Shown piece after piece: positions 47,393 through 56,211 of a DNA stretch of 64,000 bases. Position 1 is the first letter of the stretch. Each line of letters opens with the position of its first letter. Location: assembly GCA_026954015.1 (NCBI GenBank), contig JAIXLP010000029.1, forward strand, positions 26,894 to 90,893, given 5' to 3'. The stretch is from Burkholderiales bacterium. Lineage in GTDB: Bacteria > Pseudomonadota > Gammaproteobacteria > Burkholderiales > Burkholderiaceae_C. The notes under the pieces are model-generated. The model was not told where the DNA came from, ran no database searches, and worked only from the letters and a program-made list of their open reading frames with translations. Both the position numbers and the translations under genes were made by a program.

Positions 47393-47857
47393 ATGTTCCC
47401 GAATACGCTGATGCGCGCGGCGTCCGCCACCCTGCTGGCGGCGGCATGCACGCTGGTTGCCGCGCAACAACCCGAGCCGCAACTCCGTCTGCAGCGGGTG
47501 GAACTGCACGTCGGCATGTACCGCATCAACGCGCAGGTCGCCGCAACGCCGCTGCAGCGCCAGACGGGGCTGATGTACCGCAAGGAAATGCCGGCGCAGG
47601 AAGGCATGCTGTTCGTCTTCGAAGAGCCCGCGCAGCAGTGCTTCTGGATGAAGAACACGCTGCTGCCGCTGACCGCGGCCTTCGTGGCCGACGACGGCGT
47701 GATCGTGAACCTCGCCGACATGCAGCCGCAGACCGAAGACTCGCACTGCTCCGCGCAACCCGTGCGCTACGTGCTTGAAATGAACCAGGGGTGGTTCGCG
47801 AGCAAGGGTTTCAAGAGCGGCAGCCGGCTGATGGGCCCGCCCTTCACCACGCGCTGA
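47393..47857 (+). CDS. DUF192 family exported protein
   Basis: 154 aa. N-terminal signal (MRAASATLLAAACTLVAAQQ), then the DUF192 core: ATPLQRQTGLMYRKEMPAQEGMLFVFEEPAQQCFWMKNTLLPLTAAFVADDGVIVNLADM. The conserved WMKNT motif and Cys residues are present. Function of the family is unknown; it is often periplasmic. Confidence 0.9.
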   Translation: MFPNTLMRAASATLLAAACTLVAAQQPEPQLRLQRVELHVGMYRINAQVAATPLQRQTGLMYRKEMPAQEGMLFVFEEPAQQCFWMKNTLLPLTAAFVADDGVIVNLADMQPQTEDSHCSAQPVRYVLEMNQGWFASKGFKSGSRLMGPPFTTR

Positions 47858-47869
47858 CGGGGCTCGCCG

Positions 47870-48310
47870 TCAATCGCGCACGACGAGCACCGGGACTTTC
47901 ACCACCCCGAGCACGCGCTGCGTCACGCTGCCGAGCACGAGCTTTTCCAGCCCGCGCCGCCCGTGCGAGCCCATGACGACCAGATCGGCGTGGGCGTTCT
48001 CCACCGCTTCGAGCACGCCCTCGTGCACCGTGTGGCCTTCACCCACCACCGTACTGACCTGGCCCACGCCCGCGGCCGCCACCGCCTCGCGCGCGGCGTC
48101 GAGCGCGGTGTTGGCCTCGGCATTGGCGGCGCTCAGGTACTGCGCCTGCCCGTAGGCGAAATCCGCGCCTACGCCCGTGAACGGATACGGATCGATCACG
48201 TACAGCAGGGTGACCTCACTCTCGAACGCCTTGGCCAGCGCCGCCGCTCGGGCAACGGCCTTCATCGACGTTTCGGAACCATCGACCGGAACCAGTATGT
48301 GCTTGTACAT
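47870..48310 (-). CDS. Universal stress protein (UspA family)
   Basis: 146 aa from ATG 48308-48310 (MYKHILVPVDGSETSMKAVARAAAL). ATP-binding G-2x-G-9x-G(S) motif near the end: GSHGRRGLEKLVLGSVTQRVL. Single Usp domain, cytoplasmic. Convergent with the DUF192 gene. Confidence 0.93.
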   Translation of the reverse strand: MYKHILVPVDGSETSMKAVARAAALAKAFESEVTLLYVIDPYPFTGVGADFAYGQAQYLSAANAEANTALDAAREAVAAAGVGQVSTVVGEGHTVHEGVLEAVENAHADLVVMGSHGRRGLEKLVLGSVTQRVLGVVKVPVLVVRD

Positions 48311-48352
48311 GGTGCGCTCCTGCGCGCTGACGCGCGATAGTGTTGCCTTCAA

Positions 48353-49114
48353 TTATTGACCATCATCCCCGAGAAAGTGCTCCCGTCGGCAGGTCAGCAC
48401 CAGCGTGTCGCGCCATCCGAGATCGCCCGTGGGCAGGATGGGCGTGGTCTCATGGACCATGCGCGCGTCATCCAGCAGCAGCACCGACCAGGGCTCGTCC
48501 AGCGTGAAGCGCTGCCCCGCCGGGGAGGTGGCGTCAAAGATGCGCGTCTCGCCGCCCCGTACCGCCGAACGGCCCACCAGAAACACCGCCACCAGATCGA
48601 CGCCGTCGCGGTGCGCACCCTCGGGCGTGGGGCGCCCGACGCCGCCCGCGGTGTCGATGCGAAACTGGTGCGCCTCGATGCACCAGCGCACGGGCGGCGC
48701 GCCTTCGGGCATGAGCGCCGCCTGCGCAAGAGCGGCCACCGCACGCAGCAGGAGCTGCCAGGCCGGCTGCGCCACCGTCGCATCGCGCACCGGCGCAAAC
48801 CAGCGCTGCATGCCGCCGTGCAGCGCGTTGTACTTGAGCGGCTGCCAGTGCGCGCGGTGCGGCATGCGCTCGATCCGCACCCCCTCGGCGACGAAGCACG
48901 CGTGGCGCCGGCGCCGGTAATGCCCGCCGTCCTTGAGGTAGTCGTCGGGCTCAAGATCGTTCCAGTCGGATGCCAGCGCCTGCAATTGCGCGAGCGGCGC
49001 GCCGACCCAGGCGGCGGCGTCGCGCGGCGCGAGCACCGCATAGCCGCGGTCGCGCAACTGCCGCGCCACCTCGGCGGCGGGAACGTAAGGGGGTGAAAAA
49101 CGCATGATGGCCAT
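48353..49114 (-). CDS. 2-oxoglutarate/Fe(II) dioxygenase family protein (2OG-Fe dioxygenase, PF10014-like)
   Basis: 253 aa. The iron ligands fit H-x-D...H: EGAHRDGVDLVAVFLV and, downstream, MVHETTPILP; an Arg that would bind 2OG follows (DTLVLTCRR). This matches PF10014-type enzymes, which include amino-acid hydroxylases such as L-isoleucine dioxygenase. The natural substrate is unknown. It is divergent from the D-2-hydroxyacid dehydrogenase gene. Confidence 0.82.
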   Translation of the reverse strand: MAIMRFSPPYVPAAEVARQLRDRGYAVLAPRDAAAWVGAPLAQLQALASDWNDLEPDDYLKDGGHYRRRRHACFVAEGVRIERMPHRAHWQPLKYNALHGGMQRWFAPVRDATVAQPAWQLLLRAVAALAQAALMPEGAPPVRWCIEAHQFRIDTAGGVGRPTPEGAHRDGVDLVAVFLVGRSAVRGGETRIFDATSPAGQRFTLDEPWSVLLLDDARMVHETTPILPTGDLGWRDTLVLTCRREHFLGDDGQ

Positions 49115-49305
49115 GACGCAAGCTTAGAGCTTGCTGGCAAGGCATGCCGCGCGGTCGCAAGACGACCGCGCACACCTCGTTACTTTGCCGGCAGCGGCGT
49201 GCGCCACGCCATCAACGACAATCACCGCACCATGGTCGCCATGGACTCGGAAATTTCTGGGCGCGTCTTGACGGGAAACCGGCCCGCGTCGAACAATTGC
49301 CTGCA

Positions 49306-50313
49306 ATGAACATCGTCATCCTGGACGACTACCAGGACACCGTGCGCAAGCTGCATTGCGCCGAGCGGCTCGCCGCCTACCCGGCCAAGGTCTACACCAA
49401 CACGGTCAAGGGGCTGGGGCAGCTTTCGGTGCGGCTGCGCGATGCCGACATCCTGGTGCTGATCCGTGAACGCACGCACATCACGCGCCAGCTGGTGGAA
49501 AAGCTGCCGCGCCTGAAGTTCATCGCGCAGACCGGACACGTGGGCGCGCATATCGATCTGGCAGCCTGCACCGAGCACGGCATTGCGGTGGCCGAGGGCA
49601 CGAGCTCGCCCGTCGCCCCCGCCGAGCTCACCTGGGCGCTGATGATGTCCGCGATGCGCCGGCTCCCGCACTACATGGCCAACCTCAAGCACGGCGCCTG
49701 GCAGCAGGCGGGGCTGCGCGCCTCGTCGATGCCGCCCAATTTCGGGCTGGGACAGGTGCTGCGCGGGCGCACGCTCGGCATCTGGGGTTACGGGCGCATA
49801 GGGCGCATCGTCGCAGGCTATGGCCGTGCGTTCGGCATGAACGTACGCGTCTGGGGCAGCGAGACCTCGCGCACGCAGGCGCTCGCCGACGGTTTGCAGA
49901 CGGCCACGACGCGCGAGGACTTCTTCAGCCAGTGCGACGTGGTATCGCTGCATCTGCGCCTGAACGACGCCACGCGCCACATGATCACGCTCGATGATCT
50001 TTCGCTCATGAAGCCCACCGCGCTGCTCGTCAACACTTCGCGCGCCGAGCTGCTCGCGCCCGATGCGCTCATCGCGGCGCTCAACCGCGGGCGTCCGGGC
50101 ATGGCCGCGATCGACGTCTTCGAGAGCGAGCCCATCCTGCAGGGCCATGCGCTGCTGCGGCTCGAAAATTGCATCTGCACGCCGCATATCGGCTACGTGG
50201 AGCAGGACAACTACGAGCTGTATTTTGGCGCCGCCTTCGACAACGTGGTGAACTACATCAAGGGCACGCCGACGAACATCGTTAACCCGGGCGCACTTCA
50301 GATCCGGCGCTGA
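49306..50313 (+). CDS. D-2-hydroxyacid dehydrogenase family protein
   Basis: 335 aa from ATG 49306 (MNIVILDDYQDTVRKLHC). NAD-binding GIWGYGRIGRIVAGYGRAFGM, catalytic Arg in VNTSRAELL, Glu in VFESEPIL and His in CTPHIGYVEQ. It belongs to the SerA/phosphoglycerate-dehydrogenase superfamily; 3-phosphoglycerate specificity is not certain because the substrate loop (GTSSPVAPAELTWALMMSAMR) is of the family that includes plant-type hydroxypyruvate reductases. No ACT domain. Confidence 0.9.
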   Translation: MNIVILDDYQDTVRKLHCAERLAAYPAKVYTNTVKGLGQLSVRLRDADILVLIRERTHITRQLVEKLPRLKFIAQTGHVGAHIDLAACTEHGIAVAEGTSSPVAPAELTWALMMSAMRRLPHYMANLKHGAWQQAGLRASSMPPNFGLGQVLRGRTLGIWGYGRIGRIVAGYGRAFGMNVRVWGSETSRTQALADGLQTATTREDFFSQCDVVSLHLRLNDATRHMITLDDLSLMKPTALLVNTSRAELLAPDALIAALNRGRPGMAAIDVFESEPILQGHALLRLENCICTPHIGYVEQDNYELYFGAAFDNVVNYIKGTPTNIVNPGALQIRR

Positions 50314-50368
50314 AGCCCGTGCGCACGCCACCAGCGCAGCGCCGCGCTTGAGCGCCTCAGCCCCCACG

Positions 50369-52315
50369 ATGGCCGAACCGATCGAGTGGCTGCCCGACGG
50401 CACGCCCGCGAGCGCGCGCTTTGGCGACCGCTACCACAGCCGCGCCAACCACGGGCTGGACCAGGCGCGTGGGGTGTTCCTCGCGGGCTGCGACCTGCCG
50501 CACGCCTGGGCCGGACAGGCGCAGTGGCGCATCCTCGAGACCGGCTTCGGCCTCGGGCTGAACTTCCTCGCCGCCTGGGCGGCCTGGCGCGCCGACCCGC
50601 AGCGTCCGCGCCTGCTGCACTTCGTCTCGTGCGAGGCCTGGCCCGTTGCGGCGGTCGATCTGCTGCACGCCGCGCCACCCGCACCCGAGATCACGCCGCT
50701 CGCGGCCGAGCTCGCCGGGCAGTTTGACGGGCTGCTGCCCGGCCTGCACCGGCTCGCGTTCGAGCAAGGCCGGGTGCTGCTCACGCTGTTCATAGGCGAT
50801 GCGCAGGCCGCGCTGCGCAAGGAGCGGCCCCAGGCGGACAGCGTGTTCCTCGACGGGTTCGACCCGCGGCGCAATCCGGCGATGTGGAGCGAACCCCTGC
50901 TCAAGGCCGTCGCGCGCTGCTGCCACCGGGGCACGCAACTGGCCACCTGGAGCACGGCCCGCACGGTGCGCGAGACGCTTGCGCAGTGCGGCTTTGCAGT
51001 GCGCAAGGTGCCCGGCGTGCCGCCCAAGCGCGAAAACCTGCGCGCGGTGTACGACCCGCCGTGGCAGCCGCACCCGGTGCGGGCCGCGGTGCCGCCGGTC
51101 GCGCTGGCGGGCGCGCACACGGCGCGCCACGGTATCGTCATCGGCGGCGGGCTTGCGGGTGCGGCGGTCGCCGCCAGCCTTGCGCGCCGCGGCTGGCGCG
51201 TCACCGTCTTCGACCGTGCGCCCGAACCTGCCAGCGCCGCGTCGGGCGTGCCCGCGGCGATCTTCGGCCCGCACGCTTCGCCCGACGACAGCGTGCTCTC
51301 GCGCCTGTCGCGCGCCGGAGTGAGCGCGACGCTGCGGGCGCTTGAAACGCTCGCGGGCGACCTGCGCGGCAGCGCCTGGGATGCAACCGGCGTGCTGGAG
51401 CACACGGCAGGCCAGCGCGAGCCGCGCCTGGCGCACACCGATGACGCCGGGCTCGCATGGACCGCACCCGCCGACGCCGCGCAGCGCGGCGCGTGCCACC
51501 TTGCGCCCGATGCTCCCGCGCTCTGGCACGCGCGCGGCGGGTGGCTGCGGCCTGAGGTGCTGGTGCGCCGCCTGCTCGCGCAACCCGGCATCGCCTGGCG
51601 GCCAGGCACGGGCATCGGCCACCTCGCCCACACGCCCGGTGCGCCGCAGCCCTGGCAGGTGCACGCCTCGGACGCGCCCGCCACGCTGCTCGCCAGCGCC
51701 GACGCGGTCGTGGTCTGCGCCGCCAACGCAAGCAACGCCCTGCTGCCCTACCCCCTGCCGCTGCAAGCGGTGCGCGGCACGGTGAGCTGGGGCACGCGCG
51801 GCGACGCCCCCGCGGACACGCCGTGGCCAGCTTCGCCAGTGAAGGGCCACGGCACGTGCATCCCCGAGGTCACGCTGCACGGCACGTCGGCCTGGGTGAT
51901 CGGCGCGACCTTCGAGCGCGACCGCGACACGCTGCCGCCCAGCGCCGCCGAGCTCGCCGCGGCGCACCGCGCCAACCATGAAAAGCTCGGGGCGCTGCTG
52001 CCGAAACTCGCGCACGCGCTGGCGCCGCACTGCACGGGCGCCGGCGCGCGCGCCTGGTCGGGGGTGCGCGCGACCACGCCGGACCACCTGCCGCTCGTCG
52101 GCCCGGTAGGCTGCGCCCAGGGGCTGTGGGTCTGCACCGGCCTGGGCGCGCGCGGTGCAACCCTGGCGCTGCTGTGCGCCGAGCTGCTAGCGGCGCGCCT
52201 GCTGGGCGAGCCGCTGCCGCTCGAAGCGGCACTGGCGCGCGCGCTCGGCACCGAACGCCTTGCACGCCGCGCTGCACAATCGCCTGCCCGCAGTTCCCCG
52301 CCGCACACCCCTTGA
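50369..52315 (+). CDS. mnmC: Bifunctional tRNA U34 methyltransferase/FAD oxidoreductase MnmC
   Basis: 648 aa from ATG 50369. N-terminal MnmC2 SAM methyltransferase: ILETGFGLGLNFLAAWAAW, SVFLDGFDPRRNPAMWS. C-terminal MnmC1 FAD oxidoreductase: GIVIGGGLAGAAVAASLARRGWRVTVFDR, GVRATTPDHLPLVGPV. It converts cmnm5(s2)U34 of tRNA to mnm5(s2)U34. An in-frame TTG at 50348 would add seven residues. The stop overlaps the next gene's TTG. Confidence 0.95.
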   Translation: MAEPIEWLPDGTPASARFGDRYHSRANHGLDQARGVFLAGCDLPHAWAGQAQWRILETGFGLGLNFLAAWAAWRADPQRPRLLHFVSCEAWPVAAVDLLHAAPPAPEITPLAAELAGQFDGLLPGLHRLAFEQGRVLLTLFIGDAQAALRKERPQADSVFLDGFDPRRNPAMWSEPLLKAVARCCHRGTQLATWSTARTVRETLAQCGFAVRKVPGVPPKRENLRAVYDPPWQPHPVRAAVPPVALAGAHTARHGIVIGGGLAGAAVAASLARRGWRVTVFDRAPEPASAASGVPAAIFGPHASPDDSVLSRLSRAGVSATLRALETLAGDLRGSAWDATGVLEHTAGQREPRLAHTDDAGLAWTAPADAAQRGACHLAPDAPALWHARGGWLRPEVLVRRLLAQPGIAWRPGTGIGHLAHTPGAPQPWQVHASDAPATLLASADAVVVCAANASNALLPYPLPLQAVRGTVSWGTRGDAPADTPWPASPVKGHGTCIPEVTLHGTSAWVIGATFERDRDTLPPSAAELAAAHRANHEKLGALLPKLAHALAPHCTGAGARAWSGVRATTPDHLPLVGPVGCAQGLWVCTGLGARGATLALLCAELLAARLLGEPLPLEAALARALGTERLARRAAQSPARSSPPHTP

Positions 52316-53250
52316 CCGCCCCACCGCGCACCGTCGCCTTCGGCTGCCTGGCCCTGAGCATGTCGCTCGTGGGCACCTATGTGGCGCTATCGAAGCCGCT
52401 GGCGCTCGCGTTTCCGGTGCTGCTGCTGGCGTGGCTGCGCTTTGGCATCGGGGCGCTGGCGATGCTGGGCTGGCTGCGCAAACCGGCACACGAGGCGCTG
52501 CTCGCGCCGCGCGCCAAAGTGCTGTTGTTCCTGAACGCGCTGCTCGGCAACTTCCTCTTCACCATCTTCATGATCTACGGCGTGAGCCTCACGAGCGCGA
52601 GCACCGCGGGCGTGATCATGGCGTGCATTCCCGCCTGCGTGGCCCTGCTCAGCTGGGTCTTCCTGCACGAGCACGTGAGCGCGCGCACCTGGCTGGCCGT
52701 GGTCTGCGCGGTGGCGGGCATCGCGTTGTTTGCGCTCTACAAACCAGAGCTGCCCGCGCAGGCTGGTCAAGCGCTGGTGCCACAAAACACCCAAAACCAG
52801 CACTGGCTGGGCATGGCGCTGCTGCTGGCCGCTTCGGTGTGCGAGGCGGCATATTCGGTGATCGGCAAGCGCCTGACCGCGTCGCTCGGCCCGCGTCGCA
52901 TCAGCGCGCTCATCAACCTCTGGGGCTTCGTGCTCGCCACACCGGCGGGCGTCTATCTCGCGCTCGGTTTTGACTTCACCGCGGTGGACTGGCCCACCTG
53001 GGCACTGCTGCTGTTCTACGCGCTGGCCGCGTGCATGTGGAGCGTGTGGCTGTGGATGACGGGCCTGTCGGTGGTGCCCGCATCGCAGGCCGGCATCTTC
53101 ACGGTGCTGCTGCCCGTGAGCGCTGCGCTCGTGGGTGTGCTCGCACTAGGCGAGACCCTGGGTGCGATGCAGATGCTGGCGTTCGCGCTGGCGCTCGCGA
53201 GCGTGGTGCTCGCCACCCTGCCCGCGCGCGCGCCGGTGCGCGGCCCCTGA
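52312..53250 (+). CDS. EamA/DMT-family transporter
   Basis: About 312 aa with ten membrane helices, two EamA repeats: first ends YGVSLTSASTAGVIMACIPACVALLSWVFLHEHVSARTWLAVVCAVAGIALFAL, second VVPASQAGIFTVLLPVSAALVGVLALGETLGAMQMLAFALALASVVLATL. I take TTG 52312, overlapping the mnmC stop (TTGA); the first ATG at 52360 would cut into helix 1. Exports a small metabolite, substrate unknown. Confidence 0.88.
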   Translation: MTAPPRTVAFGCLALSMSLVGTYVALSKPLALAFPVLLLAWLRFGIGALAMLGWLRKPAHEALLAPRAKVLLFLNALLGNFLFTIFMIYGVSLTSASTAGVIMACIPACVALLSWVFLHEHVSARTWLAVVCAVAGIALFALYKPELPAQAGQALVPQNTQNQHWLGMALLLAASVCEAAYSVIGKRLTASLGPRRISALINLWGFVLATPAGVYLALGFDFTAVDWPTWALLLFYALAACMWSVWLWMTGLSVVPASQAGIFTVLLPVSAALVGVLALGETLGAMQMLAFALALASVVLATLPARAPVRGP

Positions 53251-53255
53251 CCCTC

Positions 53256-53771
53256 TCAGCCGTGCAGCGCGCGATCGCCGAGCACGATGCCGTCGGCGTC
53301 GGCGTAGAGCCAGTCGCCGGGGCGCACCCACACGCCCTGGATCTGCACCGGCACGTCCGCCTGGCCCTCGCCGCGCTTGTCGGTGGCCATCGGCACGAGC
53401 GCCAGCGCGCGGATGCCGATGGCCTCGGCGTTGAGCTCGGCCACGTCGCGCACGCAGCCGTCGACCACAATGCCGGCCCAGCCGTTGCGTGCCGCTGCAG
53501 CGGCCAGATTGCCGCCCACGAGCGCGCGGCGCAGCGAGCCGCCACCGTCGATCACCAGCACCCGACCCTCGCCCGCCGTGGCCACCGCGGCCCGCACGAG
53601 CGTGTTGTCCTCGAAGCACTTGATCGTCGCCACCGGGCCGTGAAACGCCGCCACCGCGCCGTAGCAGCGGAACACCGGCGCGAGCACGCGAAACGCGCCG
53701 CTCGTGTCGCCCCGGTGCGCATCGCACAGGTCGCAGGTACTGATGGGTCCGGGCGTAACGGGTTGGCTCAT
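53256..53771 (-). CDS. rraA: RraA family protein (ribonuclease activity regulator / HMG-aldolase fold)
   Basis: 171 aa. RraA fold: [80 protein letters not shown]. Proteins of this length are called RraA (inhibitor of RNase E) or 4-hydroxy-4-methyl-2-oxoglutarate aldolase; the GG...R/D aldolase residues ([14 protein letters not shown]) are present, so which activity applies is open. Confidence 0.9.
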   Translation of the reverse strand: MSQPVTPGPISTCDLCDAHRGDTSGAFRVLAPVFRCYGAVAAFHGPVATIKCFEDNTLVRAAVATAGEGRVLVIDGGGSLRRALVGGNLAAAAARNGWAGIVVDGCVRDVAELNAEAIGIRALALVPMATDKRGEGQADVPVQIQGVWVRPGDWLYADADGIVLGDRALHG

Positions 53772-53977
53772 GCTTCATCCTCCAGGACAGGCCGTGCTGC
53801 TGAAAGGCGCCATTTTGACGGCTGCGCTGTTGCCCGGGCGCAGCACCGGGGCGCTTGCCCCCGCAAAATGCGCCGCGCCCTCTTGGCAAGCGCTGTTTTG
53901 CCGCTAGTATCCGCGTGCCAGCGCAGCAGCACCTGGGCGCTGACTTCACACCACCCACTGAACGAGGAACACCGAAC

Positions 53978-54271
53978 ATGGCCACTGCAAGCAAGAAAGC
54001 GCCCGCCGCTCCCGCGAAGAAGCGCGCGCCCAACGCCGCCTTCATGAAGCCGCTGACCCCCAGCCCCGCGCTCGCCGCCGTGGTAGGCGCCAAGCCCCTG
54101 CCGCGCACCGAAATCGTGAGCAAGCTCTGGGTCTACATCAAGGCGCACAAGCTGCAGGACGCGGCCAACAAACGCATGATCAACGCCGACGCCAAGCTCA
54201 AGGAAATCTTTGGCAAGTCGCAGGTGTCGATGTTCGAGATGGCCGGTTTGATCGGCAAGCACGTGAAGTGA
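53978..54271 (+). CDS. Stand-alone SWIB/MDM2 domain protein
   Basis: 97 aa from ATG 53978 (MATASKKAPAAPAKKRAPNAAFMKPLTPSPALAAVVG). A basic Ala/Lys/Pro tail is followed by the SWIB fold: LPRTEIVSKLWVYIKAHKLQDAANKRMINADAKLKEIFGKSQVSMFEMAGLIGKHVK. Eukaryotic SWIB domains sit in chromatin remodelers. Bacterial stand-alone copies occur in Chlamydiae and proteobacteria and may act on DNA. The basic tail suggests nucleoid binding (inference). Confidence 0.93.
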   Translation: MATASKKAPAAPAKKRAPNAAFMKPLTPSPALAAVVGAKPLPRTEIVSKLWVYIKAHKLQDAANKRMINADAKLKEIFGKSQVSMFEMAGLIGKHVK

Positions 54272-54289
54272 AACGCCACGCGCGAGAAG

Positions 54290-54313
54290 ACCGGCCACAG
54301 GCCGGTTTTTTTT
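54290..54313 (+). terminator. Rho-independent terminator after the SWIB gene
   Basis: ACCGGCC, short loop, GGCCGGT, followed by eight T in a row. Confidence 0.88.
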
Positions 54314-54340
54314 CGCCGGTGCCGCGGCTGTAAATACGTC

Positions 54341-54369
54341 TTGGAATGAGATGAATTCTCATTTATAAT
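54341..54369 (+). promoter_or_regulatory. Promoter with Fur-box-like operator upstream of bfd-tonB-exbBD
   Basis: TTGGAA (54341-54346) and TATAAT (54364-54369) are 17 bp apart. Between them lies AATGAGATGAATTCTCATT (54345-54363), a palindromic AATGAGA...TCTCATT motif like a Fur box. It would let Fur-Fe repress the iron-uptake operon. Confidence 0.75.
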
Positions 54370-54399
54370 CGCGCCACCGTTTCACTCTCACGCTAGGCC

Positions 54400-54621
54400 A
54401 TGATCGTCTGTGTCTGCCGTCGCATTTCTGATCGGGAAATCGCACGCCACGCGCGCGCCGGTCTGAGTTTTGACGAGATCCAATTGGAACTGGGCGTGGC
54501 CACGCAGTGCGGCTGCTGCGAAGAAACCGCTCGCGGCGTCGCTGCGCAATGCCGTAGCGCCCAGCCGGTTGCGGCGCTGCACAACACGCTCGTCCAGCCC
54601 GAGCCCATCGCAGCGCACTGA
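54400..54621 (+). CDS. bfd: Bacterioferritin-associated ferredoxin
   Basis: 73 aa: MIVCVCRRISDREIARHARAGLSFDEIQLELGVATQCGCCEETARGVA. The [2Fe-2S] ligands are CVC near the start and CGCC at about 45-48. Bfd reduces and mobilises iron from bacterioferritin. It lies 31 bp after the Fur-type promoter and heads a locus with tonB-exbB-exbD. Confidence 0.95.
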   Translation: MIVCVCRRISDREIARHARAGLSFDEIQLELGVATQCGCCEETARGVAAQCRSAQPVAALHNTLVQPEPIAAH

Positions 54622-54719
54622 AGCTGCCTGTCGCCGGCGACGACGGCCCCTGGGGAGCCGTTGATTCAAGCGTTTTCGGCCTCTACCGCAACCTGCGCCA
54701 GCGCCAACAGCTATCGTTT

Positions 54720-55484
54720 ATGCAGCATTTCGAGCACGACGGCAGCGTCGGCTTCTCCCACCGCAATGCCATCGTCGTCGGCTCGGTCGTCGTCGCGCAC
54801 GCGCTCGGGCTGTGGGGGCTGCAATCGGGCATGCTGCGCCAGAAGGTCGATATCGTCGTGCCGGTGCGCGTGCTGAGCGAGTTCATCACGCCCGCGCCAC
54901 CGCCGCCACCCGCGCCCAAGCCGCCACCACCACCCGCACCGCCGCCCCCACCGGTACCGCCGCCGCCTGCACCGCCCGCGCCACCGCCACCGGTCCCGGT
55001 GCGCCACGCGCCCACGCCGCCCAAACCCAAGGCGCCGGCGCCCAGGCCCGCGCCCATGCCGGTGGCGATCGCCGACCCCACGCCCGCGCCGGACGCGCCG
55101 GTGGGCGTGACCGAGCCACAGCCGCCGGCGCCGCCGATACTCACGCCCGTCGCGCCGCCGCCGCCACCCGCGCCGCCCGCACCACCGGCACCGCCCGCGG
55201 TGGTCGCGCCGTCGAGCAACGCGAGCACGCTGAACAACCCGGCGCCGACCTACCCCGCGATCAGCCGCCGACTGGGCGAGCAGGGTCTGGTGGTGCTGCG
55301 CGTGCTTATCAGCACCGAGGGCCTGCCGCAGAAGGTGGAAATCAAGCAATCAAGCGGCTACGAGCGGCTGGACCAGGCCGCGCTCAAGACCGTCTCACGC
55401 TGGCGCTTCGTGCCCGGCACACGCAACGGCGTGCCCGAGGCCATGTGGCATTTGCAACCGATCAATTTCGTACTCACACACTGA
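54720..55484 (+). CDS. tonB: TonB energy transducer
   Basis: 254 aa. N-terminal helix with the SHRNAIVVGSVVVAHALGLWGLQ type of TonB anchor, a very long Pro-rich periplasmic span (about 60-170, mostly PPPP-Ala blocks with few Lys/Glu), and a C-terminal TonB domain: NPAPTYPAISRRLGEQGLVVLRVLISTEGLPQKVEIKQSSGYERLDQAALKTVSRWRFVPG. It energises outer-membrane receptors. No good Shine-Dalgarno precedes ATG 54720; the frame is open further upstream. Confidence 0.93.
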   Translation: MQHFEHDGSVGFSHRNAIVVGSVVVAHALGLWGLQSGMLRQKVDIVVPVRVLSEFITPAPPPPPAPKPPPPPAPPPPPVPPPPAPPAPPPPVPVRHAPTPPKPKAPAPRPAPMPVAIADPTPAPDAPVGVTEPQPPAPPILTPVAPPPPPAPPAPPAPPAVVAPSSNASTLNNPAPTYPAISRRLGEQGLVVLRVLISTEGLPQKVEIKQSSGYERLDQAALKTVSRWRFVPGTRNGVPEAMWHLQPINFVLTH

Positions 55485-55490
55485 AACACC

Positions 55491-56207
55491 ATGGAAACTC
55501 AACTCGGCCTGTGGCACCTCTGGGAACAGGGTGACTTCATTACACGCGCCACCGCCGCGCTGCTGATCGGCATGTCGGTGCTTACCTGGATCGTGATCCT
55601 GATCAAGGCGCTGAACATCGTGCGCTTCAAGCGCGACGCGCGGCAGGCGCGCGACTTCTGGCACAGCGAGGACTTCGCCGCCGGGCTGACCAAGCTCGGC
55701 AGCAACCCGGGCAACCCCTTCCTCTACCTCGCGCTCGAAGCGCGCGAGGCCACGGCGCACCACCGCAACACGCAGGCACACCTGCACGACGCGCTCGACC
55801 TGAGCGACTGGGTCACGCGCTGCCTGCGCAACTGCATCGACGAATTCACCGCGAGCATCCAGTCGGGCCTGGCGATCCTCGCATCCATCGGCTCAACGTC
55901 GCCGTTCGTGGGCCTCTTCGGCACGGTCTGGGGCATCTACCACGCGCTCATGGCGATCAGCACCACGGGCGCTTCGACGATCGACAAGGTGGCCGGGCCG
56001 ATCGGCGAGGCGCTCATCATGACCGCGCTCGGCCTGGCGGTGGCGATTCCGGCGGTGCTGGGCTACAACGCGCTGGTGCGCGGCAACAAGTGGATCCTGA
56101 ACCAGCTCGGCAGCTTCGCGCACGACCTGCACGCCTACTTCGTGACCGGCGCACGCGTGAGCCTGCCCGGCGACGCGAACAACGTGCTGCCGATGAAGAA
56201 GGGCTGA
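55491..56207 (+). CDS. exbB: ExbB proton channel subunit
   Basis: 238 aa. MotA/TolQ/ExbB fold: TAALLIGMSVLTWIVILIKALNIVRFKRDA, LAILASIGSTSPFVGLFGTVWGIYHALMAIS, and ALIMTALGLAVAIPAVLGYNALVRGNK. Pentameric channel with ExbD that drives TonB. It starts 6 bp after tonB. Confidence 0.96.
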   Translation: METQLGLWHLWEQGDFITRATAALLIGMSVLTWIVILIKALNIVRFKRDARQARDFWHSEDFAAGLTKLGSNPGNPFLYLALEAREATAHHRNTQAHLHDALDLSDWVTRCLRNCIDEFTASIQSGLAILASIGSTSPFVGLFGTVWGIYHALMAISTTGASTIDKVAGPIGEALIMTALGLAVAIPAVLGYNALVRGNKWILNQLGSFAHDLHAYFVTGARVSLPGDANNVLPMKKG

Positions 56208-56211
56208 GACC

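Noticed and set aside
54683..55349. Gly-rich minus-strand ORFs opposite tonB
   Set aside because: The glycine runs are the complement of the TonB proline codons.
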